From JBJXGE01 sp046154185 (lineage in GTDB: Bacteria; Planctomycetota; UBA8108; UBA1146; JAJFFE01): a DNA stretch of 22,314 bases. The translations under genes and the position numbers were made by a program. The stretch covers positions 1 to 22,314 of the forward strand of contig JBJXGE010000081.1 in the NCBI GenBank assembly GCA_046154185.1, read 5' to 3'. The notes below the pieces were generated by a model that was not told the origin of the DNA, made no database searches, and saw nothing but the letters and a program-made list of their open reading frames with translations. Positions 1 to 7,270 of this stretch are shown here, one piece after another. Positions within the stretch are counted from its first letter, which is position 1; the number at the start of each line of letters is the position of its first letter.

Positions 1-23
1 GTTCTCGGTTTCCCTGCGCGCAT
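1..23 (-). CDS. Possible 5' end of a truncated gene
   Basis: On the minus strand an ATG at 23-21 is preceded by AGAAGGAG with an 8-nt spacer, a strong Shine-Dalgarno arrangement. The reading frame (M-R-A-G-K-P-R) is open to the window edge. Only seven codons are visible, so no product can be proposed. It would lie downstream of the gene ending at 130 in the same direction, and so could be the next gene of that transcript. The call rests only on the start-site geometry. Confidence 0.3.
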
Positions 24-40
24 GGCGGTGACTCCTTCTT

Positions 41-54
41 GGGGCGTTTGCCCC
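41..54. other. Short GC hairpin between two minus-strand genes
   Basis: GGGGC and GCCCC form a perfect 5-bp stem around a 4-nt loop. It lies between the gene ending at 130 and the putative start at 23. No T-tract follows on the minus strand, so an intrinsic terminator is only a weak possibility. Confidence 0.2.
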
Positions 55-129
55 GTTTGGCTTTGACACCAATGAAGGTACTCACCGCCTGATTCTTTTC
101 CACACTCTTTGACGCTACCTCGTGACCTG

Positions 130-1470
130 CTACTCATGGTCGAGGAAGAGTGTCCACTCGCTGTAGTCGCGGGGTCGACTGTATCCGCCTTCATCGACTT
201 GATCGGTACCGACCGAGTACACGATGCGTAGGTCGGCCGAGTACTTCATCGGCCCGGTCCCGAACGGATCGTTCGGCAGTTGTTCCAAGTAAGCCGGGAC
301 GAGTCCGTCGAGTGTGCGGGGCAGCGTTCCGTGGGCGAGTTCGTAGCGGCGCAGTGCGATCAGGAGCCGCGTACCGGCCGCCTCGGTTTCGAACCACAGG
401 CCGGAATCGCGAAGGCCACTGGATGACACGGCCAACGCGAAAGCTCTCCCGAGTAGATTTCCCGAGACGAGTGCCACAGCCCTGTCCCAAACGTCGCGCG
501 GCACCCTGCGGTCAACGCCAGCCGATTCTCCCCAAGCCTTGAATAGCTCGGCTTGCAGGGTGCGAGTCCGAGCGCCGAGTAGATTCTTGGTGCGATTGGG
601 CGCGAAAACGAATGACCGCCGCCAGGAAGCGCGTCGTTCCTGTTTCGCGGTTTCCGTCAACTTAACTAATTGCGCTACACACCACGCGTATTCCTCACGA
701 TAGGCGTCACTCATCTCGGTCCGCCATCCATCGGCGACTAACCGCAACGCAGCGTCGCAGAGTTCCTTATCAATGGCGGTCGATGCGGCGTGTCGAGCGA
801 TTCTTCGCGTTAACTCGAGGGCCGAGCGTCGGAGGCCGAGGCTGATCGCGATATGGAGCTGACAGCGCGCCGCAGTGCCAATGCGGGTGCTAAGCAACAA
901 TAGTCGCCGTACAGACACCATCACAAGGTCGACTCGACCGAACTCCAATTGACGCCGGCCATCAAGCACGAGAAGCGAACGGATGTGTTCGAAGTTGCAG
1001 ATCTCATCTTCGACCGTAGGCAGTTGAAAATTCTCCTTCGCCAAACCTCGGTCAATGTCGTCGAGTGTGCTCGAGTGCTGCTTGATCGTCGCGTCGATTT
1101 GCGCCCAGAGCTGAGACGTCTCTTGATCCGATGCTTGTCCTGACTCGTCCCTCTCGCTCTTGTAGAGTCGCTCCTCCAGTCCGTCCAGCGTTGAGCCGCC
1201 GTCCACACCCGTCAGTTCTTCCTCGGCGATCAGCAAAGGCATTGCGCCATTCTCTTCGTCGGGGATCGTCGCTCGCGGGAGAGGAAGCAAGTCGCTGTCG
1301 TCTATCGGTGCTTCGTCGAAAAGTGCTGGCACTACAATGACGGCGAGCGTTCCGCCTAAGAGCGCTCCCGCGATGAGCAGCGCTAGTAACGCGTTGGGTA
1401 GGCGGCTGGTTCGGACCGAGGCACTTGCCAACTCGACGGGTTGCTGGTCCGGCAGGTTCATGCTCAGCAT
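130..1470 (-). CDS. Membrane-anchored protein with pseudopilin-like C-terminal segment
   Basis: The protein is 446 residues. One hydrophobic helix lies at about 27-50, after a short cytoplasmic N-terminus. A mostly helical, charged region of unknown function (about 75-340) follows. The last 75 residues match the pattern of the soluble end of GspG-like pseudopilins: a helix with LRRYELAHGTLP, then LVPAYLEQLPNDPFG, then YSVGTDQVDEGG. Such endings also occur on non-pilin membrane proteins of Planctomycetota. There is no prepilin peptidase site, because the membrane helix is not preceded by a G-F motif, so it is probably not itself a pilin. The start could be ATG 1470 or ATG 1461 (M4); neither has a clear ribosome binding site. 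It is divergent from the gene starting near 1511. Function unknown. Confidence 0.8.
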   Translation of the reverse strand: MLSMNLPDQQPVELASASVRTSRLPNALLALLIAGALLGGTLAVIVVPALFDEAPIDDSDLLPLPRATIPDEENGAMPLLIAEEELTGVDGGSTLDGLEERLYKSERDESGQASDQETSQLWAQIDATIKQHSSTLDDIDRGLAKENFQLPTVEDEICNFEHIRSLLVLDGRRQLEFGRVDLVMVSVRRLLLLSTRIGTAARCQLHIAISLGLRRSALELTRRIARHAASTAIDKELCDAALRLVADGWRTEMSDAYREEYAWCVAQLVKLTETAKQERRASWRRSFVFAPNRTKNLLGARTRTLQAELFKAWGESAGVDRRVPRDVWDRAVALVSGNLLGRAFALAVSSSGLRDSGLWFETEAAGTRLLIALRRYELAHGTLPRTLDGLVPAYLEQLPNDPFGTGPMKYSADLRIVYSVGTDQVDEGGYSRPRDYSEWTLFLDHE

Positions 1471-1510
1471 TGTCGCGATTCCAAACGCTGCCTACAATCG
1501 CCCGTTGAAA

Positions 1511-2269
1511 ATGAACTCAAGCGCAGATCCATCCGCCACTCAAATGTCGTTGGCGAAGTATTTGATGCGTGCAATGGCGTTGGCCTGCGTGCTAGTTATC
1601 TTCGGCCTCGCAATCCACGAACGAACCTTCACGACCACACACGGCGTGGAATACAAACTGAGCCACAGAACTCTGCGCTATGGGTTGCCATTCGCTTGGC
1701 TCGAGAGTCACGACGTGCGAGTCAAGGGTCCGCTTGCGCCGGCGAGCTATGAGCCGTTGCTCGCCCGTCAACAAACTGGAATATCAATTTCGGGGGCGCG
1801 CCTGGCGGTTGCGATTTGGTCGGCTTTTGTCGTCGCCATCGGGCTCTTGGAAATCTGGGGCCGTCGCGGCGCATGGGTGCGGCAGAGGGGCGCGGCCTTT
1901 GGAGTTCGATCGTTGGTAGTGACTGCGATCGTCGGACTCGCGATCGGACTCAATGGGTCATCACACAGTCCTAGTTTGCTGGCTCCGGTAATTTTTTCCG
2001 CGCCGGCGTTTCTCATTGTAGTGCTCACGTGGCGCACTTCGAGTTGCTTACACGCGTTGGTATTGGGCGCAACATCTTGTACTGCGACTCTCGTGGGTTT
2101 TGAAATTCACGAGTCTCTGCGCGACAAAGAAATCTCGAGCGGAGGTTCGGGTAAGATCCTTGCCAGCCTAGTGATTATTTCTTGCATCTATGCGACACCG
2201 TCGATGCTCACGATTTTGATTAAGAAACTCGTTCGACGGGAACGCTCCAAGACGTCGCTCATGCCGTAA
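1511..2269 (+). CDS. Polytopic membrane protein of unknown function
   Basis: From ATG 1511 the product is 252 residues. About six hydrophobic segments are visible: after the short N-terminus (near LACVLVIFGLAI), two in the centre (LAVAIWSAFVVAIGLL; LVVTAIVGLAIGL), and three toward the C-terminus. The tail is basic (KKLVRRERSK). The frame is open further upstream to 1337, but that would overlap the divergent gene starting at 1470. I therefore chose the first ATG beyond it; ATG 1544 is an alternative. Neither start has a strong ribosome binding site. No family was recognised. It ends 17 bp from the convergent gene ending at 2287. Confidence 0.6.
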   Translation: MNSSADPSATQMSLAKYLMRAMALACVLVIFGLAIHERTFTTTHGVEYKLSHRTLRYGLPFAWLESHDVRVKGPLAPASYEPLLARQQTGISISGARLAVAIWSAFVVAIGLLEIWGRRGAWVRQRGAAFGVRSLVVTAIVGLAIGLNGSSHSPSLLAPVIFSAPAFLIVVLTWRTSSCLHALVLGATSCTATLVGFEIHESLRDKEISSGGSGKILASLVIISCIYATPSMLTILIKKLVRRERSKTSLMP

Positions 2270-2286
2270 AGGACTGCGACTTCATC

Positions 2287-3378
2287 TCACGGCTTCGCGC
2301 AACGCTCACACGTCTTGCCCTGCGCGGTCGCTTCGACACAGCAGGGATGTTCGCACGTTTTTCCCGCGGCTTTGGCGGTCGCACAACAAGTGGGAAGCGC
2401 GAGATCGGCGGGCTTCGGCTTTTCCGCGGGGGGCGGCGGTGGATCGGCGTGCTTGCCGAGTTCTACTTCTAGCGTCGGCAATCCAGCCTTGAGTTCGCGA
2501 ACGCCGGCCTCGGTGACCTGCGTGCGCCAGAGATAGAGTCGTTTCAGTGGCGCGAGTTTCGCAAGATGTTTGAGACCGGCGTCGCCGATCGCGGTCGAGT
2601 GCAGATTCAAGACTGCGAGTCGCCCGAGTGGGGTTAGCCCGGCGAGCGCGGCGTCGGTGATCTTCGTGCCGTCGAGCGCGAGCCGGCGGAGCTCGCGAAA
2701 GCGCGCGAGGCGCGCGACGCCGGCATCGGTGATCGCCGTGCGCGCGAGATTGAGCCACACGAGCGTCGGCTCGAGACCATCGAGGAGCGCCAGATCCTGA
2801 TCCGTGATCTCGCCGGCTTTCAGCGCGAAGTTTACATCGACGGCGGGTGTGTCTTGCGCAATGCGGGCGGCGTGTACGCCACGCGCACGGAGCGTCGCTA
2901 TGATCTGTTCCTGGCGCGCATTTTCCTCGGCGCTCAGAGCCGGCAATTTGATATCCGCGCCATCTTCTGGACGCGCTTTCGCGTCGCGAATCTCGAAGCC
3001 GTCCGGCCACGCCGCGCCAGCTTTGATCCACTCGCGGATGAGCGCAATCTGCGCGGCGCTGAGATGCTCACCTTCGCCTGGCATGACCTCGTCGTCATCC
3101 GGCGGCAGCTCGATGCGACGCATCAGCTCGCTCGCCTCGGGCTTGCCAGGCGCGACGACGAAGTAGTCGGCGTCAGCGTCGACTTTGAGCGCGTCGGCTT
3201 TGCGATCGAGCCGTAGCTTGCCCTTCTTTTTTTCCGGGCCGTGACAACGCACGCAGCTCGAAGCCAAGATCGGAGCGATCTCCTTTTCGAAGTCGACGGG
3301 CGTACCGTACGAATGCGACGATGCGATGGCGGTGAGAAGTCCCGCGATCACCACGAACTGGCGCCGTTTGCCGCGCAT
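2287..3378 (-). CDS. Exported c-type cytochrome domain protein with leucine-rich repeats and C-terminal cysteine repeat
   Basis: The protein is 363 residues from ATG 3378. Residues 1-25 form a Sec-type signal peptide ending near SYG. A planctomycete-type cytochrome c domain follows, with heme motif CVRCH at 42-46 and a likely axial Met at about 99 (EVMPGEGEHLS). The domain ends in IREWIKAGAAWP. Residues of about 185-315 form leucine-rich repeats of the 'IGDAGLKHLAKLAPLKRL' type. A proline-rich linker then leads to a tail with two copies of C-C-x(6)-G-K-T-C-E (cysteines 331, 332, 342, 346, 347, 357 and 360). The start lies 5 bp after the stop of the NHL gene, which indicates co-transcription. 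The frame is open far upstream, but that part is a shadow of the NHL gene. Probably a periplasmic electron-transfer or binding protein; the partner is unknown. Confidence 0.85.
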   Translation of the reverse strand: MRGKRRQFVVIAGLLTAIASSHSYGTPVDFEKEIAPILASSCVRCHGPEKKKGKLRLDRKADALKVDADADYFVVAPGKPEASELMRRIELPPDDDEVMPGEGEHLSAAQIALIREWIKAGAAWPDGFEIRDAKARPEDGADIKLPALSAEENARQEQIIATLRARGVHAARIAQDTPAVDVNFALKAGEITDQDLALLDGLEPTLVWLNLARTAITDAGVARLARFRELRRLALDGTKITDAALAGLTPLGRLAVLNLHSTAIGDAGLKHLAKLAPLKRLYLWRTQVTEAGVRELKAGLPTLEVELGKHADPPPPPAEKPKPADLALPTCCATAKAAGKTCEHPCCVEATAQGKTCERCAKP

Positions 3379-3383
3379 CAGAA

Positions 3384-4421
3384 TCACACCAACTTTCGCA
3401 ACAACGTGATGCGTCCAACCGTGACCCATTCTGAGACCAAGATGTCGCCGTTCGCCAGAAAGATCGCGTCGTGCGGATGCACGAACTTGCCAGGCAGGAA
3501 CTGCTCGCGCGCGACGCCGCGAAGTTTGGACGGATGCCCGTCGCCGAGGGTCGCCACGATCTTGTTGTCCTTGCCGAGTAAGAACACCACGCTGTGGAGG
3601 TCGGGCACCAACAGCAGCTCGCCGCGCGTCTTGAAATGACACGGATGTCGCATGCCCGCGGTCACGAAACCGAGATGTCGGCCGTCGAGCGTGAAGTACT
3701 GGAGTCGCGCATTCGCCCGATCGGCGACGACCAGCTTCGCATCGCCATCGCGCGCATCGATCCACAGCCCGTGTGGGCAGGAGACTTCGCCGGCGCCTTT
3801 GCCGGGGCGCGCGATGACTTGCTGAAACTCGCCCTTCGCGTTGTAGCGAAAAACGTAGCTCAGGCCGTAGCCGTCGCCGACGTAGAAGTCGCCATTCGGC
3901 GCGAACGCGACGTTGGTCGGGCACCAGCGCTTGCCGTCTTTGTAGACATCCGCTTCCGGCGGATCGCTTCGTTCCCAGACCACTTCGCCGCTGAGGCTCG
4001 TTTTCACGACGAGCCGGCGGTTCGTGTCGCAGTGATAGAGAAATTCCTCGCCGCCTTCTTTGCGAACGTCGAGCCCGTGCGCGCCGGGTCTGAAACTCTC
4101 GCCCCACGCGCGAATGAACTTGCCGCGCTCATCGTAGACGACGACGGCTTCTTTACGGCGGCTCGACTCGTGAACCGTATGGCCGACGTAGATATGCCCA
4201 CTGGCGTCCTGGCAGACCGCGTGCGTGTCGCCCCACGCAAGCCCGTCCGGTGGCGCGAGCCAATCGTGAACGCATTCGTAGCGATGCTCTCCATCGCCGA
4301 GCACGACTTGCTGCGTTACGGTTTTTCGCGCCGCGAAAACGGTCGGCGCGAGTATTGCGGTCGACGCCGCGGCGCCCGCGTATTGGAGGAAGCTGCGACG
4401 TGTCAAAGAGTCAGCTCGCAA
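3384..4421 (-). CDS. Tat-exported NHL-repeat six-bladed beta-propeller protein
   Basis: The protein is 345 residues. Residues 1-31 carry a twin-arginine signal (TRRSFLQYAGAA, then an Ala-rich hydrophobic stretch ending AARK), so it is exported folded. The rest shows about six NHL-type blades with recurring patterns such as 'HGLWIDARDGDAKLVVADRANARLQYF' (split over a blade) and 'PHDAIFLANGDILVSE'. Histidines at blade starts (PHG, HPCH, HPHDA) recall the metal and substrate sites of peptidyl-alpha-hydroxyglycine amidating lyases, but the reaction cannot be assigned. The start is TTG 4421, with GAAAGG 8 nt upstream. An in-frame stop lies just before it, so no ATG is available. It is followed 5 bp later by the cytochrome gene, which suggests an exported redox module. 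Confidence 0.85.
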   Translation of the reverse strand: MRADSLTRRSFLQYAGAAASTAILAPTVFAARKTVTQQVVLGDGEHRYECVHDWLAPPDGLAWGDTHAVCQDASGHIYVGHTVHESSRRKEAVVVYDERGKFIRAWGESFRPGAHGLDVRKEGGEEFLYHCDTNRRLVVKTSLSGEVVWERSDPPEADVYKDGKRWCPTNVAFAPNGDFYVGDGYGLSYVFRYNAKGEFQQVIARPGKGAGEVSCPHGLWIDARDGDAKLVVADRANARLQYFTLDGRHLGFVTAGMRHPCHFKTRGELLLVPDLHSVVFLLGKDNKIVATLGDGHPSKLRGVAREQFLPGKFVHPHDAIFLANGDILVSEWVTVGRITLLRKLV

Positions 4422-4539
4422 GGGCGGTGCCTTTCGTCAGCGGTGGAGCGAATCAAAGCGAGGTTTGATGCGACCGAATGATTCACGATCCCTCGGCGAG
4501 CGTCCAGACGAGATGTTGCCGACGCGTGTTTGTAAATCA

Positions 4540-5577
4540 CTATTGAAGGCGGTGGAGCAAGCGGAGCCGCTCGATGAGTTCTTCGACGTTCGGCTCGACT
4601 GCCGCCGGGGCGGGCCCAATGCGATCGACGATGGAAGCCGCCGGATCCTCGAGCAGAGTCAAGGTATTGAGCACGGCGTGCGGCAATACCTCGAGGTCAT
4701 AACCGCCTTCCAGGGCGATGAGGAGGCGGCCGCCGCAAATTCGATCGGCGAGCGCGATCATCAACCGTGTCAACTCGGCGAACCCGTTGAGGGTCATCCG
4801 CTCCTGCGCCAATGGATCGCGCCAATGAGCGTCAAAGCCTGCTGAGACTAGGATCAAGTCTGGCTTGAATCGCTCGGCATAGGGAACGAAGAGGCGCTCG
4901 TAGATCTGCAAGAACCCGCGGTCGCCGACACCGGCGGGCAGCGGCGCGTTGAATGTCGCACCCTTGCCCGCGCCGGCGCCGATTTCGTCAGCGGCGCCAG
5001 TGCCAGGATAGTAGGGAAACTGATGAGTTGAGAAGTAAGCGATACTCGGGTCTTCGTAGAAAATCGCCTGCGTGCCGTTTCCATGATGCACATCCCAGTC
5101 GACGATCAAGACGCGATCGGCGCCGCAGGCTTCGCGAGCGTAGCGGGCGGCGATGGCGGCATTCGCGAAGATGCAGAATCCCATGGCTGCGTCCGCGAGC
5201 GCGTGGTGTCCAGGCGGTCGCATGAGCGCCATCCCGCGATGGATTGTTCCTTTGCAGATTTCAGCCACTAAACCAAGGAGCGCACCGGCAGCTTCGTCGG
5301 CGGCGCGAAACGAACCGGGACAACAGTATGTGTCGGAATCGAGCATCCCCGGGCCGGCAGTGTCGAAACTCCGAACATGTTTGACATAGGAGCGAGGATG
5401 GACGAGCTCCAGCCGCTCGCCTGCCGGGAGCACGCGATGGGCGATGAGGCGCTCGAGGATGCCGTTCGCTGTGAGCAGCGCAATTGTGTTGCCGAGGCGT
5501 TCGCGACACTCCGGATGTCCGACCCGCGAATGAGCTTGTTCACTAGGAGCATAGGCATAGGCAACGTTGGGCGGCAC
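4540..5577 (-). CDS. Histone deacetylase family (zinc amidohydrolase) protein
   Basis: From GTG 5577 the protein is 345 residues, normal for bacterial HDAC-like enzymes (acetoin-utilisation and acetylpolyamine deacetylase relatives). Diagnostic motifs are all present: GHPE near the N-terminus, RPPGHHA (catalytic His 124-125), DWDVHHGNGTQ (zinc ligands Asp162 and His164), GFDAHWRDPL (Asp249) and EGGYD (Tyr293). It should remove acyl groups from lysine or a small acetylated amine in the cytoplasm; the substrate is unknown. The frame is open to TTG 5628, but GTG 5577 has GGGAG upstream and gives the usual start with family similarity close behind it. The NHL gene follows after a 118-bp gap in the same direction, so co-transcription is possible but unproven. 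Confidence 0.93.
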   Translation of the reverse strand: MPPNVAYAYAPSEQAHSRVGHPECRERLGNTIALLTANGILERLIAHRVLPAGERLELVHPRSYVKHVRSFDTAGPGMLDSDTYCCPGSFRAADEAAGALLGLVAEICKGTIHRGMALMRPPGHHALADAAMGFCIFANAAIAARYAREACGADRVLIVDWDVHHGNGTQAIFYEDPSIAYFSTHQFPYYPGTGAADEIGAGAGKGATFNAPLPAGVGDRGFLQIYERLFVPYAERFKPDLILVSAGFDAHWRDPLAQERMTLNGFAELTRLMIALADRICGGRLLIALEGGYDLEVLPHAVLNTLTLLEDPAASIVDRIGPAPAAVEPNVEELIERLRLLHRLQ

Positions 5578-5982
5578 GGCGATTTCACTCCCTTGTCCGA
5601 AGAGGCGTAACTTTCTCGAGCGGCGCAACTGTCTCGCGAGGTGCGACCGCGGGCCAGGATCATTCGACGAAATCGTCTCGCCATTTGAATCTCAGTACTC
5701 AGCGTCACTCGATGCTTATACGGTTCGGACTCGCCTTTGCAAGGGATAGACCGAGTTCCATTGATGTCGTAGGGCGTACAATCATCGGCGCGGAGTACTC
5801 TCACTTCGCGCAACTGCTGCGGCGCGACGCTCAGCGAGCTTCAATGTTGTGCTATCTCGCCATGTTGTCTGTATCTCTGCACAAGCCTTCTTTATTATGG
5901 TCCGTCTCCTGTGACCGTTGCTTTTCACGCAGGTAGCGGTGACTACGGGAGAATCGAATCAGCGACGAACAGGAGAGTCATC
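5578..5982. other. Intergenic region between divergent genes
   Basis: About 405 bp separate the HDAC-like gene (minus) from the first OrfA-like gene (plus). Promoters of both must lie here or inside the alternative upstream starts (TTG 5628, ATG 5911). I see no convincing gene, tRNA or strong hairpin. Confidence 0.5.
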
Positions 5983-6390
5983 GTGCCGAGCGTCAGTTTT
6001 CCGAAAGTGTTTCCCAGTAAGCCCAAGAAGAATTCCCGCCGGAAATTCACGCGGGAGTCGAAAGCCGCAATATTGGCGGAGATCGACGCGGCCGGCTTTG
6101 GCAAGAAGGGCGCTGTTGCTAAGAAGTATGGACTTCATTCGCCGACGATCGCGGCTTGGCGGAAGAGTGTCGGCAAGACACCGAGTCTGAGTCGTGCGAT
6201 TGCCCGCACTGCTCCGCAAGAAAAACGAACATCCAGCTCGATGTTCGACTCGAACAATCTGCTCGACATTGTCAAGGAGAATAAGGCTCTGCGCGCCGAG
6301 GCGGCGACGCTTCGCGGCGCGATGGAGCAGGTCAAGCGGTTCGTGACGATTCAGCGCCAGCTTGCCAGTGAGTTGCTCGGGACTGAGTAG
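5983..6390 (+). CDS. Solitary IS3-OrfA-like HTH/coiled-coil protein, copy 1
   Basis: The protein is 135 residues. A basic N-terminus leads into a transposase-type helix-turn-helix at about 20-65 (RRKFTRE...ILAEIDAA...GAVAKKYGLHSPTIAAWRK), like IS3-family OrfA. A variable Ser/Thr/Ala-rich linker follows. A C-terminal leucine-zipper-like coiled coil at about 93-133 (VKENKALRAE...MEQVKRFV...QRQLASELLG) suggests a DNA-binding dimer. GTG 5983 is chosen because GGAGAG lies 5 nt upstream; the frame is open to 5911. No OrfB catalytic frame follows; the next gene is a paralogue 144 bp downstream. The C-terminal block matches copy 2 at 33 of 41 residues, while codons differ widely. It may be a domesticated regulator, an IS repressor or a trans-mobilised remnant. 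Confidence 0.8.
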   Translation: MPSVSFPKVFPSKPKKNSRRKFTRESKAAILAEIDAAGFGKKGAVAKKYGLHSPTIAAWRKSVGKTPSLSRAIARTAPQEKRTSSSMFDSNNLLDIVKENKALRAEAATLRGAMEQVKRFVTIQRQLASELLGTE

Positions 6391-6534
6391 TGGTGAGCGA
6401 CGCGACACGCATTCCCGTGCGCAGATCGGGTCGGGCAAATAGCGGCCGGCTGGAAGGCGACACGGGATGCTTTAGTGCGCGTTTTGCGCGAGTGAACGAC
6501 ACGAACTTTGCAAACTAACGACGGGAGTGGATAA

Positions 6535-6912
6535 GTGCCAAGACGTAAGAAGTCAGGAAAGAGTGCGAAACAGACGCGCAGGAAATTTCCGCTGGAAAGA
6601 AAAGCGGAGATCCTTGCCGAGATCGACGCCGCACCGCGAGGTACGAAGGGTGCCGTAGTGGAGAAGCATGGCCTGCACTCCGCGATGATCGCGGAATGGC
6701 GCAAGAAAGTTCGCAAGTCCGGTGTGGCTCGTAAACCGGCTACCGCCTCGCGCGCGGGTGGGATCAGTCACACCGCCGATTTCATCGATCTGGTCAAAGA
6801 GAATAGCGCTTTGCGCGCGGAAGTGGCGACGCTCCGGAGCGCAATGGAGCAAGTGAAACGATTTGTTTCAATACAGCGGCAGTTAGCGGGGGAATTGCTT
6901 GGCACTAACTGA
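6535..6912 (+). CDS. Solitary IS3-OrfA-like HTH/coiled-coil protein, copy 2
   Basis: The protein is 125 residues from GTG 6535, with GGGAG 7 nt upstream. It has the same layout as copy 1: a Lys/Arg-rich N-terminus, a helix-turn-helix at about 15-60 (TRRKFPLERK, AEILAEIDAAPRG, KHGLHSAMIAEWRKK), a short variable linker, and a zipper at about 83-123 (LVKENSALRAEVATLR, AMEQVKRFV, QRQLAGELLG). It lies in tandem with copy 1. The DNA between the two shows no obvious inverted repeats that would mark an IS end. Neither an OrfB frame nor the run of A residues used for programmed frameshifting in IS3 elements is seen at its end. Family role unknown; DNA binding is inferred from the HTH. Confidence 0.8.
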   Translation: MPRRKKSGKSAKQTRRKFPLERKAEILAEIDAAPRGTKGAVVEKHGLHSAMIAEWRKKVRKSGVARKPATASRAGGISHTADFIDLVKENSALRAEVATLRSAMEQVKRFVSIQRQLAGELLGTN

Positions 6913-6921
6913 GGCTTCTCT

Positions 6922-7176
6922 TTGGACACAAGTCGGAGCATTGATTCTCTGCACGATACATTGAGTTGTCAGATCCCGTTGACTACCGGCAGACGTGTGG
7001 GCGCCATGCGAGCCTGGGGCGCATGGCGTCGCGCACTTGCGGCCAGTCTCAAAAGTGGCAAGCTCGCAGATGTGCTGATATTTTCCGACTCTCTGGGAGA
7101 GCGCGGCTTCTTGGAAATCCCGCTAGCGAGTTTTAAACGTCAGCGCGAGATGCCGAATAGCGGCTCGCCATCATAG
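6922..7176 (+). CDS. Possible small protein, unrecognised
   Basis: An 84-residue frame opens with TTG 6922, shortly after copy 2. The part from ATG 7006 (57 residues, starting MRAWGAWRRALAASLKSG) has plausible codon use and a compact helix-like pattern. No ribosome binding site and no family resemblance are visible. It fills most of the 358-bp gap before the PilX-like gene. It may be a real small protein, a gene remnant, or chance. Confidence 0.25.
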   Translation: MDTSRSIDSLHDTLSCQIPLTTGRRVGAMRAWGAWRRALAASLKSGKLADVLIFSDSLGERGFLEIPLASFKRQREMPNSGSPS

Positions 7177-7270
7177 ACTTTCTTATTGTGATGGCTCAGG
7201 CGAATGGGCGACACAATCTCAACAGCGCTGGGCTATTTCGCTGAATCCCCACCGACGCGGAAGGCCGAAA

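Noticed and set aside
3379..4107. N-terminal extension of the cytochrome/LRR frame to 4107
   Set aside because: It is an Arg-rich shadow frame inside the NHL gene. The signal peptide begins at ATG 3378, 5 bp after the NHL stop.
6475..6492. GCGC-TTTT-GCGC hairpin between OrfA-like copies 1 and 2 as a terminator
   Set aside because: Only a 4-bp stem and no T-run after it; too weak to call.
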